The translations under genes and the position numbers were made by a program. This document shows positions 21,405-32,600 of a DNA stretch of 64,000 nucleotides, one piece after another. The notes below the pieces were generated by a model. That model saw nothing but the letters and a program-made list of their open reading frames with translations, searched no databases and was not told the DNA's origin. The DNA comes from Rhynchopus sp. YZ270_cl-10 (lineage: Eukaryota > Euglenozoa > Diplonemea > Diplonemida > Diplonemidae), in assembly GCA_964035575.1 (NCBI GenBank), contig OZ037873.1, positions 1,178,001-1,242,000 of the forward strand, given 5' to 3'. Numbering within the stretch: the stretch's first letter is position 1; each line of letters begins with the position of its first letter.

Positions 21405-22001
21405 ATGGGTTGCTCCAACAGCACAGCTAAGAGGAACGTCAGCATTAACGGGAAGGCATACGCAGACGGCGTGGATGTGGATGCTGTGGCAGGGTACCTT
21501 CGGGACCCACGGAACTGGATCCCCCACTTGCTTGAGGGTGCCGGTGGGACGGGCGTTGTGTGTGCACTGCAGGGTCCTGGCACTGATGCGGTGTCATTCA
21601 CGTTTCAGGTTCGGGCTATACACCATCACCGCGGTACCGCTCACACCACCGGTTCGACCACGATGACACATCAGACAGCATCAGGGACTGCTCAGGTGAA
21701 GCGTGTGGATGTGCAGGGGGACAGAGCGGTGGTGGAGGTGTTCGTGGACTTCTCAACGAATACGTCCTCGCACTACACGTACACCTTGCAGCGTGCGTCC
21801 AACACCTCTTCATCAGGGACAACCATTGAAGCCACAGTTGTAACAACTTATGCAGTGCCCGCCAGGATGAATATGGCACAGCAAGCAAGAAAGATGCTTC
21901 AAGAGCAGACCGATGCACTCATGATTCGTCTGGCTGCAGTGCTGTCGTCTCCAGTGGTGGAAGGAAAGCCTGTGGAAGGAAAGCCAATGTGGGCTGGTTG
22001 A
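21405..22001 (+). CDS. MGC-family acylated small protein, copy 7
   Basis: 198 residues starting MGCSNST. Signature AVAGYLRDPRNWIPHL, loop IHHHRGTAHTTG, core QVKRVDVQGDRAVVEV and terminal helix QEQTDALMIRLAAVLSSP, ending VEGKPVEGKPMWAG with a short repeat of VEGKP. It is closest to copy 5 throughout, including the deletion at TSSSGTT. It is isolated from copies 1-6 by about 6 kb of inserted repeats, followed by the same tail cassette (22023-22245). Confidence 0.78.
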   Translation: MGCSNSTAKRNVSINGKAYADGVDVDAVAGYLRDPRNWIPHLLEGAGGTGVVCALQGPGTDAVSFTFQVRAIHHHRGTAHTTGSTTMTHQTASGTAQVKRVDVQGDRAVVEVFVDFSTNTSSHYTYTLQRASNTSSSGTTIEATVVTTYAVPARMNMAQQARKMLQEQTDALMIRLAAVLSSPVVEGKPVEGKPMWAG

Positions 22002-22435
22002 GCGATGTAGCGGCATTTCTTTGTGAGCACACAAAGTACATTGATTATTCCTCTCTTACAACCCCACCCGCTAAGTTCCACATGCCTGCAGCCAAGAGGT
22101 GTCTGCAAACCTGAAAACGGAGGAACTTCACTTTTTTCATTCTCAATCTTTGTTTCAACCCATTTTTTTCTTCTGAATCCGATGCCCCCAGTGGGTGAAG
22201 TGGGAAGTGTTGCATTGCTGTCATCCTTGTGTATTTGCAAGATGGTTGTTTGGCTGTGTCTTATTTTCCATAGCTTGGGAAGCCAGACATCGTTGTCATA
22301 TTATTGTGTATTTTTTCAGCGTCCTACAGTGCCTTGAAAACTCCCATCATACAGATTCATGACACCTTTTGTTTTTGTCATTAATTTTGTGTTAGTGAAA
22401 TCCTGTCATCCCCCCCAGTAAGGAATTATAAGATT
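22002..22435. other. conserved tail of copy 7 and intergenic DNA
   Basis: Contains the GTACATTGATTATTCC and GTGTTGCATTGCTG tail blocks seen after copies 2, 4 and 5. Nothing else recognised. Confidence 0.5.
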
Positions 22436-22470
22436 GACCCCCCCCCCCCCCCCCCCGGGCCCCCCCCCCC
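22436..22470. repeat. poly-C tract
   Basis: An almost pure run of C (broken by GGG) just before the palindromic element at 22479. Length is unlikely to be exact in any assembly. Confidence 0.8.
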
Positions 22471-22478
22471 TGTGTCAA

Positions 22479-22707
22479 CACGACGGTGAAGTAACGGGTG
22501 TTACAAGTGGAGTTACAAGTGAGTTACATGTAACTTTTGTTACATGTAACTCACTTGTAACTCACTTGTAACCCACCAGTTACAACCTGATTTTGCCTGT
22601 AATTCATGTATCCCACTTGTAACTCACTTGTAACTCACTTGTAACGGTTTTTCACTTGTAACGTTACATGTAACTTCACTTGTAATGTACTATACTTCAC
22701 CGTCGTG
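22479..22707. mobile_element. small TIR element with ACAAGTGAGTTAC arrays
   Basis: 229 bp with perfect 13-base ends CACGACGGTGAAG and CTTCACCGTCGTG. The whole interior is made of GTTACATGTAAC, ACTTGTAAC and their complements. Its ends differ by one base from those of element B, which begins eight bases later, so the two are related and may have been one unit. Confidence 0.65.
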
Positions 22708-22715
22708 AAGGACCT

Positions 22716-25700
22716 CACGACGTTGAAGTAACTTACTTTACTTGTGGTTTTACTTGTGGTTTTACATGTAATAATTTTTACTTGTGGTCACAAGTAATTA
22801 CTTGTGCCACAAGTAACTTTTACTTGTGCACAAGTAATTTTTTACTTGTGCACAAGTAACTTTTTACTTGTGTACACGGTGCGCTGGTCAGAGATCTGAC
22901 CAGGTACCCAGGTACCCAGGTACCCAGGTACCCAGGTACCCAGGTACCCAGGTACCCAGGTACCCAGGTACCCAGGTACCCAGGTACCCAGGTACCCAGG
23001 TACCCAGGTACCCAGGTACCCAGGTACCCAGGTACCCAGGTACCCAGGTACCCAGGTACCCAGGTACCCAGGTACCCAGGTACCCAGGTACCCAGGTACC
23101 CAGGTACCCAGGTACCCAGGTACCCAGGTACCCAGGTACACAGGTACACAGGTACACAGGTACACAGGTACACAGTGTACAAGGAAAAAAGTCGTGAAAG
23201 AGCAACCACAGCTCCACATGACAAACACAAAAGTGTCCAGTCACGTGGGGCATTCATGCACTGAGGAGATAATGATCCAACAATTTACAAGAAAGATTAC
23301 TTAACCTACTGCTGGAAGTTGCCAGGTCGTAGTAACACACAAAGTGTGCCTCCGTTCGGGAAGACCGGATATTCTAGAGACCAAAAAGGCCTCAAGAATA
23401 TCTTCCGGTAGTCAAGGTATAACCGAATGAACGGCCCAAGACCCCCGTGGAGAAGTTAAATGTTGTAATGCTATCAAGTAGAAACTGCGACCACTGTCTT
23501 ACCCTCCTCAATACATGGTGGAAGATGTCTTTGACAACAAATATCCTGTACCCAGGTACCCATATTCCCAGACCCACGCAGTACCACGTCGCAGTACTAC
23601 GCAAAATTTACCACCAGACCCTGTCTTCGTGCACCTGAAGTACAACGCCGCAGACAGGCCAAACATGCGTTGGACTCAGAGGAATGCCCGCTGTGCAGGT
23701 ATCATGAGAACCAACTCCCAGCAACAAGGGGCGCCTTTTGGCGGGCGTTGTTGAGGGTGTTTGGGGTGCAAAGTTTTCCACAATTTTGATGCGCGGGTAC
23801 AGAAGTGTTGTCTTGTTCTTTCATCTCTAGGAATGTAAATGTCAATCGCGTTTAACTACCACGAGGGCTTGTTCAGTGAACCCACGAGGGGTCGAAGGGG
23901 GTTGGTTATCCCATATCTATCAAAGGTTGTGTCGACCAGGCGAATCCACTATGTTACGCTGTACGGGTTAAATCCGAAGAAATAACGCTTTAGCAGCCGC
24001 AGGAAGTTTGTTAAAAAGAGTGCCTCACGCTACACAAACCACCACCCGCGATTGACTTAGATGTTATAACAAAGAGAATTCAGAACAAAACAACACCCTG
24101 CCCCATACACACTAAATTGTCATGCTTCGAGAGCATGCCTGGGCCAAAATTACTTGACAAAAAAGGCAACAAGACCACCCACAAGGAGTGTGAAATGTGC
24201 ACTGGATTTCTGGGGGAACGCAATATTTTCTTGTGCCTCGTCCTCCGCAAGCAGAGGACAGACTTTCCGGAAGGTTTCCAAAGTCGAATTTCTTGCACTA
24301 GCCATGCTCCCTGGGTTAATGGCAATAGCAGTGACTGACAAAATGTTCCCACCCCCCTTCATCCGCAAACTCAGTATTGATGCAGGTGAACGTGTGTGAG
24401 TTGAATGTCGGAGACGGCGAAGGTTCTCCTCGCACTCGCAGATGCTGTTCAGATTTCACGATCCTGTGATGAGTGGAAATGTGGGGTGTAGTTAGGTTAT
24501 GGTAGCTTGGAAAATAGAAGTTAATTATGACTTCAAGAAAAATGGTAATCGAATTTGAGGATGTAGAAAGACAGGGATGCAAAAAGTAGTGTAAAACCCC
24601 CCATATGTGAAAATTGTATTTTCTGGGGGAGATAAAACCATACCTTGTCTGCACATTCACCATTTGTGCCAGCGCCTCTGAGGGATAGAAGCTGGTTCTG
24701 GATCAACGTGGACTGCTCTTAGGGGAACCGGGGAACCGTTCCCTGGTTCCCGTTCCGAAATGACCGGTTCATTATACTCCAGTTCCGGGGGTATCGGACT
24801 GTTGGGGCCCCCTCGCCCGACCCCCAGATGACTGGCATGACAGCACCTTAATTTTTTTCTGCTCGCTGCGCTCGCGGAAGTACACCCCAAAAAAATTTCC
24901 GCTCGCTTCGCGCTAACTTTTGGAAAAAAATCTGAAAAATCGTGCTTCGGGCCCAAAAAAACGCACCTCAAATAGGGTTACGTCTGGGGGTGAAAAAGCA
25001 GTGTTTTGTGGCATTTCCGAGCTGTGGTGGGGCATATTCGGAAAAGTGGACAAATTTTAGTGACTTAAATTTTCACATAATATGAACCCATACTCCTAAA
25101 CAAGGGGCATTTTCAGTCTGAAAACCCAAATTCAGATGAAATTGTGGTGTTTTTGACTGGGAACAGGTAGCGCCGCAGGCGCACGGTACCCAACCTTTTT
25201 TCCTTTCCCTTTTCTCTGCTTTCTTTTGATTGCGCGAGCTGATTGCTCTCCACGGTAGGGTCACATGTGTGTGTGAAAACACTCTACCCGTACTCTGAAC
25301 TATGAGATTCCTCTGGTTCTAGTAAAGAAACCCCGGTCTCAAAAAGTGCGTAAATATCCTTTTCCGCCCAAGAGGTCGTTTTGTTGCATTTCCGAAGACC
25401 CACCCACGAGACCTGTCAAATCTATGTGACATGTTATAAAATAACATCTAATCTCGCATGTCGTATCACCAAAAACCCTAGTAACATTATCATCATGTGT
25501 GGGATGGTAGGTGTTCACATGACTCGTCACAACTCTTCACAACACAGTCTATGACATATATTGTTGTGAAAGAGTTGTGAATTGAAATGAAAATTTGTGT
25601 TCTCCAATACCCCGAACACCACCAGGAAAATTGAGCCTTTTGAGCCTTCTTTCGAGCCTTCTCAAGGAGAAAAAGTTTAATTTTCCCAGTTTGTAATTTT

Positions 25701-26223
25701 GTTTTGCCGTACAATTGGAAATGAAGCGTTCCTTGTGCTAGTGATCGAAGAAGACGGTGTAATCTTCTTCACAGGATTTGATCTTCGGAAATTTCAGAAA
25801 TCCTTTCCGAGCAATGTCGTAGGTTTCTTATGAGGCGTTCTTCTGAGCACCCTCATAGATATTTGCTGCCCGCTTCTTCGTAGCCCTTCGCGATTTTGTG
25901 TTTTTGACGTTAAAATGCCTATGGGTGTTTTTTGGGGGTGAAAAAACCTCAAAAACGCGTTTTAGACCCCTAGAAAGGCTCAAAACTGCTCGATTCTGGC
26001 TGGAATTGCAAAATTGGGCACTTTTAGGGTATGACCAAAAAAATTTTCGAGAGTTCAGTTAGTACAGAGGCGCACCTTAGAAGGTTTTGACAGGTGATTT
26101 TTACTTGTGCACAAGTAAAAGTTACTTGTGATCACAAGTAATTACTTGTGCCACAAGTAAACTATTTTCACAAGTAAAATTACATGTAAAACCACAAGTA
26201 AAGTCATTTACTTCAACGTCGTG
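22716..26223. mobile_element. 3.5-kb TIR element B with TTACTTGTGCACAAGTAA arrays
   Basis: Inverted ends of about 130-145 bases: CACGACGTTGAAGTAA at 22716 and its complement ending at 26223, each followed by arrays of TTACTTGTG and its complement. No clear target-site duplication was found. The interior shares segments with element A (23590-24370, 25965-26050) and element C (24070-24350, and 25430-25500 with about 52000-52080), plus a piece of the 249-bp satellite unit (25020-25140). A GC-rich patch at 24855-24920 (GCTCGCTGCGCTCGC) recurs at 39530-39590. No intact gene; several short frames have coding-like composition but no family I can name. Confidence 0.7.
22901..23175. repeat. CAGGTACC minisatellite
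   Basis: About 34 tandem copies of an 8-base unit, CAGGTACC for most of the array and CAGGTACA for the last five, inside element B near its left end. All long frames across it on both strands are repeat artefacts. Flanks continue the theme (GTACAC, GTGTAC). Confidence 0.95.
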
Positions 26224-26347
26224 CTGCCAGAGACCTGTCAATATCGGCACTTTTGGGAGCACCATCAATTGCTCTTTATTTTTACGCTCCCCAGTTTTAC
26301 AACGCTTGCAAAAATCCATCATCAAAACGGAACAGTTTTACTTGTGA

Positions 26348-26455
26348 TGCAAGTTAGTTTTATCCCACAAAGTAGTTTTCTCCCATGAGTTTGTATTCGA
26401 GTTGTGACGTTGTGAGTTCATTAGCAGAGTGTACTGTCAACACTTTGTTAGGTTT
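26348..26455 (+). promoter_or_regulatory. shared upstream module before EGF-repeat gene
   Basis: The TTTTATCCC...TTTTCTCCCATG...GAGTGTACTGTCAACAC module found before MGC-family genes recurs here, ending about 235 bases before the ATG at 26689. It is closest to 15632-15720. Between it and the ATG is a pyrimidine-rich stretch (TCTCTCTCTCTCCC) and then a C/A-rich leader, the likely 5' UTR. Confidence 0.45.
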
Positions 26456-26688
26456 TTTTTTTGCTTTCGTTTTGTCACTTTTCGTGTATCTTTTGTTTCC
26501 AACTTCCCTCTCGTCTCAAGCAACGTGCAGATATCCAGTGAGCACATCATTTCCCCAATCTCTCTCTCTCTCCCTCCTCCAGCGCAACCCGTACACCCAC
26601 TGCAGTTCTTCAACACACACATCCACCCTCTCCCTCCATACAAAGGAGCCCAATACAAAACCAAACGAACGTACTCTCCACGACATCG

Positions 26689-29600
26689 ATGTCTCCACCA
26701 GGTGCGCTGCTGCCTGCAGCGTGCAGCGTGTTGCTGCTCGCAACGTGTTGCAACGCAGGCTACGTGACAGATGAACAGAAGACGTGGTACAGCGAGGTGG
26801 TGCTGAACGGGAACCCTGACGATCCGATCACAGCGAACTTCGGAAAGGACAACATCGCCTGGGGGCACAAGAACGAGTTTGGGATCTGCAAGGGGAAGGC
26901 AGGCGGGAAGGCAGACAATGCCCGTGCAGAGCTCGCTGGGGGTGCCTTTACGGTGGACCCTGTGTGCCTGCCTATGTCGCTGAAGGCACCTCAAGGCGGT
27001 GTGATGGGGGACCAAGGAGGACGTGTGCTGTGGACAATTTCAAACGAGAACGTGTGCACAGGGTCTCCGTTCCGTGTTGCGACGGCTGCGGTGCCGAACG
27101 ACCCGAACGGTGCGCTGCTTGTCTCCTGGGCAGAGGACTTCAGCTACAAGATCACTGGTGAGGAGAACGGGAGAATCCACTTGACCCGCTTTGAGAGGGA
27201 CGGAAGCGGTGCGTACCAGATCGTGAAGGACATTATGCTGAAGGGATGTGTGCAGAACGGAGGCATTGTGTACAACAAGCGTGGCGACATTGCAACCATG
27301 TGCTTCGGTGTGTGCAAGGCGTGCGACCCTGCGAACAAGAGGTACGAGCCCTTCATTGTGGAGGTGAAGCCTGACCTGTCGAAGGAGATCAGGAGGAAGA
27401 GCATCATGCGTCCCGAGTGTGTTGACAACAACCAGTACTGCTACCCGAAGTCAGGTGGTGCGGCTCTGCAATGGCTGGAGTACGACCCCGTGAGAGACGT
27501 TTACGCAGCGTGGCACGGAGGTGGGTGGGGCATCCACGTTGCCGACGTGCTGACTGTTGTGGAGGCAGACCCATCAAAGGATATGCCTATTGCGTGCGGT
27601 GGGTGGAAGTGGGCCTGCATCGGCGGACACACAGAGGGCACCCGTTTCTCCTACCACCCTGAGTGGGAGGACTTTGGCGCACTGTGCACGAGCGACCTGC
27701 CTGACGACAACGGACTGTCCTTCACACCTGTGCTGAAGTCGGACCCGATCAAGATTGCAGATGCCGAGATTGTGGGGCGGCAGTCCGAGGCAACGTGGCC
27801 AGGTGCGATTGTGCCGTGTGGTTGCCACTTCTACGCGACGTGGCACGGCATCAAGAAGCAGGGTGACTACGCAGCGGGGAAGACGACTGACTTCGCCTTT
27901 GCACGCATTGACCCGATCACACGCAAGATCCTGAAGCTGAAGTGGATCAAGGGAGACTCGAAGACAGGAGAGAAGTCGACACGTCTTGCTGTGCTTGGAG
28001 ACGGAAAGGGCTGCAACAGGTTCCTGATCGGATGGGGTGAGATGAACCCGTGGGATGTGTACCCTACCAACTACAAGATGGCTGAGATTGACTCTGAGGG
28101 AGAGTTCCTTACGGAGACACTTGACGTGACCGCGACCACCACCTGGGGAGAGGACGAGCCGTGGGAGACACTTGCAAACGGAGACGTGGCGTGGGGTACC
28201 ACGTGGAAGCGTAACAACGATGGTTCCCCAAGCAAGGTTGGTGAGAAGGCTGATGGAAGCAGAGTGCGTGCGGACAAGGGATGTGGTTGCACATACCACG
28301 GGTCTGGCACTGGGTACGGATACGCCCTCGTGAACGTGGCCATGGAGAAGCCCACCTGGGGAGAGTGCAAGAACCAGCCCGGTGGATGTCAGGAGCGCAC
28401 TTGGGGAACATCTGGGTTCAAGACGAACGAGTTCTTCATCAGCAGCTTCAGAGCGTCGCAGCGTGTGGGAGCACTGACTTCTGCCGGAAGTTCGCAGAAA
28501 GCACGTGACAGGCATCCAGAGTGTCCTGCCAAGATGGTGCCGAGTGGCTCCTGCAAGCCCGAGATCGACGAGTGTCTTGCGATGCCCTGTGGGCCGGGGC
28601 AGACGTGCACAGACCCCAGCAAGGCTGTCTACAGCGACTACGAATGTGTCTGCGACTCGGACGCATCGATCAAGGCCACAGGGGGCCCTGCGGTGTGCAC
28701 TGTGGATGTGGACGAGTGTGCGGCAGCACCATGCGGCACGGGGCAGACATGTGCAGAGCAGAGCCAGCAGGTCGAGAAGGACTTTGTGTGTGCGTGCGAC
28801 AGCGACGCCAAGGTTACTGCCACAGGTGCGCCTGCGGTGTGTCCTGTCGACGAGTGTCTTGCGAAGCCTTGCAGTGCGGACCAGACCTGCAAGGATAAGA
28901 ACACCGCTGCCTCAAGTGTCAACGACTTTGTGTGCACATGCAAGGACGACAGCAGTGTCACTGCCACTGGCACTGCGGCCACGTGTGTGCTTGATGAGTG
29001 CAAGACGAAGCCCTGTGGTGACAAGCAGACGTGCGCAGACCCAAACACGAAGTACAGCAGCCAGCACGACTTTGTGTGCACGTGCGATGCTGACAACTCA
29101 CTCACATCGATTGACGGACCTGCAACTTGCACCAAGGACGAATGTAAGGCAAAGCCGTGTGGCGACAAGCAGACGTGTGTCGACCCGAAGCAGACACTCG
29201 ACAGCCTGAAGGACTTCACCTGCACATGCGATGAAGACTCTCTTACGAAGGCCACTGGTGCAGCAGCAACGTGCAGCATTGACGAGTGCAAGACGCAGCC
29301 CTGTGGTGACAAGCAGACGTGCGCAGACCCGAACACGAAGTACAGCAGCCAGCACGACTTTGTGTGCACCTGTGATGCTGACAACTCACTGAAGAAGACT
29401 GACGGACCTGCAACTTGCACGAAAGACGAGTGCGAGTCGAAGCCGTGTGGTAACACACAAACGTGTGTGGACCCGAAGCAGACCCTTGACAGCCTGAAGG
29501 ACTTCACCTGCACATGTGACAACGGTGTTGTTGCCACAGGTGGGAAGGCAACCTGTGAAGTGGACGAGTGCGGGGCGAAGCCGTGTGGTGACAAGCAGAC

Positions 29601-32600
29601 GTGCAGCGATCCGGACGTGAGCTACCTTTCGCAACACGACTTTGTATGCACGTGCGATGCTGACAACTCGCTCACATCGACCGACGGACCTGCAACTTGC
29701 ACCAAGGACGAATGTAAGGCAAAGCCGTGTGGCGACAAGCAGACGTGTGTCGACCCGAAGCAGACACTCGACAGCCTGAAGGACTTCACCTGCACATGCG
29801 ATGAAGACTCTCTTACGAAGGCCACTGGTGCAGCAGCAACGTGCAGCATTGATGAGTGCAAGACGAAGCCCTGTGGCGACAAGCAGACGTGCGCAGACCC
29901 AAACACGAAGTACAGCAGCCAGCACGACTTTGTGTGCACCTGTGATGCTGACAACTCACTGAAGAAGACGGACGGACCTGCGACATGCACGAAAGACGAG
30001 TGCGAGTCGAAGCCGTGTGGTAACACACAAACGTGTGTGGACCCGAAGCAGACCCTTGACAGCCTGAAAGACTTCACATGCACATGTGCCAATGGTGTTG
30101 TTGCCACAGGTGGGAAAGCGACTTGTGAGCTGGACGAGTGCGGGGCGAAGCCATGTGGTGACAAGCAGACGTGCAGCGACCCGGACATGAGCTACCTTTC
30201 GCAGCACGACTTTGTGTGCACGTGCGATGCTGACAACTCACTCACATCGATTGACGGACCTGCAACTTGCACCAAGGACGAATGTAAGGCAAAGCCGTGT
30301 GGCGACAAGCAGACGTGTGTCGACCCGAAGCAGACCCTTGACAGCCTGAAGGACTACACATGCACATGTGACAACGGTGTTGTTGCCACAGGTGGGAAGG
30401 CAACCTGTGAAGTGGACGAGTGCAAGACAAAGCCATGCGGTGACAAGCAGACCTGCAGCGACCCGAACATGAGCTACCTTTCGCAACACGACTTTGTATG
30501 CACGTGTGACGCTGACAACTCACTGACCTCGACTGACGGACCTGCAACTTGCACCAAGGACGAATGTAAGGCAAAGCCGTGTGGCGACAAGCAGACGTGT
30601 GTCGACCCGAAGCAGACCCTTGATAGCCTGAAGGACTTCACGTGCACATGCGATGAAGACTCTCTTACGAAGGCCACTGGTGCAGCAGCAACGTGCAGCA
30701 TTGACGAGTGCAAGACGAAGCCCTGTGGTGACAAGCAGATGTGCGCAGACCCGAACACGAAGTACAGCAGCCAGCACGACTTTGTGTGCACCTGTGATGC
30801 TGACAACTCGCTCACATCGACCGACGGACCTGCAACTTGCAGCAAGGACGAATGTAAAGCAAAGCCGTGTGGCGACAAGCAGACGTGTGTGGACCCGAAG
30901 CAGACACTCGATAGCCTGAAGGACTTCACGTGCACTTGTGATGAAGACACATCGATTAAGGCTACTGGTGCGAAGGTAGATGTGTGCACTCTTGATGAGT
31001 GTGAGGCCCTGCCGTGTGGGATGATGCAGACGTGTGCCGACCCCGTGAAGACGATTGGGTCGAAGTTTGATTTTACATGCACATGCGACGCCGATGCACA
31101 GACTCAGGTGACTGGGGCTAGGGCCATCTGCGAAGTCGATGAGTGCGGGGCGAAGCCCTGTGGCGACGGTCAGACCTGCACCGACCCTGACAAGAAGGCG
31201 AGTGTGACAGGGAACTTCGAGTGTACGTGTGCGAACGGTGAGAAGAAGACAGGCGGGCCTGCAGTGTGCACGAAGGGAGACACAGACGAGTGTGCTGTGA
31301 TGCCCTGCCCAGGGCAGGACTGCGTGGACCCCGACACGACGAGCTTGAGCACAGGTGACTACGTGTGCACATGCAAGACCGGGAAGGGGTCGGGGACTGG
31401 AGCGCCTGCAGTGTGTGCAATCGACGAGTGTGACGCTGTCCCGTGCGGTGGTGACCAGGACTGCGTGGACGCTGACACTGCCGTGGGGAGCAGCAACGAC
31501 TACACCTGCACGTGCAAGATGCCTGCGACTGGGTCGAGCATTGGCAAGGTCGCGACGTGCGAGGTGGACGAGTGTGCGGCATTGCCTTGTGGCGCCACGG
31601 GGCAGGTGTGCGAGGACAAGAACCAGGGCACTCCCTCGCTGGACTTCACCTGCACATGTGACAACGGTGTTGTTGCCACAGGTGGGAAGGCAACCTGTGA
31701 AGTGGACGAGTGCAAGGCGAAACCATGTGGTGACAAGCAGACCTGCAGCGACCCGAACATAAGCTACCTCTCGCAGCACGACTTTGTGTGTACTTGCGAC
31801 AACGACAACTCACTGAAGAAGACGGACGGACCTGCAACTTGCAGCAAGAACGAATGTGACGCAAAGCCGTGTGGCGACAAGCAGACGTGTGTCGACCCGA
31901 AGCAGACCCTTGACAGCCTTAAGGACTACACGTGCACATGTGACAACGGTGTTGTTGCCACAGGTGGGAAGGCAACCTGTGAGTTAGACGAGTGTGAGGC
32001 GAAGCCATGCGGTGACAAGCAGACGTGCACTGACCCAGAGAAGAGCTACCTCTCGCAGCACGACTTTGTGTGTACTTGCGACAACGACAACTCCCTGAAG
32101 AAGACAGACGGACCTGCGACATGCAGCAAGGACGAATGTAAAGCAAAGCCGTGTGGCGACAAGCAGACGTGTGTGGACCCGAAGCAGACCCTTGATAGCC
32201 TTAAGGACTACACGTGCACATGTGCCAATGGTGTTGTTGCCACAGGTGGTCGTGCCACCTGTGAGCTGGACGAGTGTGAGGCGAAGCCATGTGGTGACAA
32301 GCAGACCTGCAGCGACCCGAACATGAGCTACCTCTCGCAGCACGACTTTGTGTGCACCTGTGACAGCGATAATGCACTGAAGAAGACAGACGGACCTGCA
32401 ACTTGCAGCAAGGACGAATGTAAGGCAAAGCCGTGTGGCGACAAGCAGACGTGTGTCGACCCGAAGCAGACACTCGACAGCCTGAAGGACTTCACGTGCA
32501 CATGCGATGAAGACTCTCTTACGAAGGCCACTGGTGCAGCAGCAACGTGCAGCATTGACGAGTGCAAGACGAAGCCCTGTGGTGACAAGCAGACGTGCGC

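Noticed and set aside
22490-22875. CRISPR-like array of regularly repeated ACTTGTAAC words
   Set aside because: No unique spacers; palindromic words are contiguous and irregular, in a eukaryotic TIR element.
22820-23257. Overlapping frames of 109-145 codons on both strands (VPGYLGTW / YPGTQVPR repeats)
   Set aside because: They are translations of the CAGGTACC minisatellite, open in every frame because the unit lacks stops.
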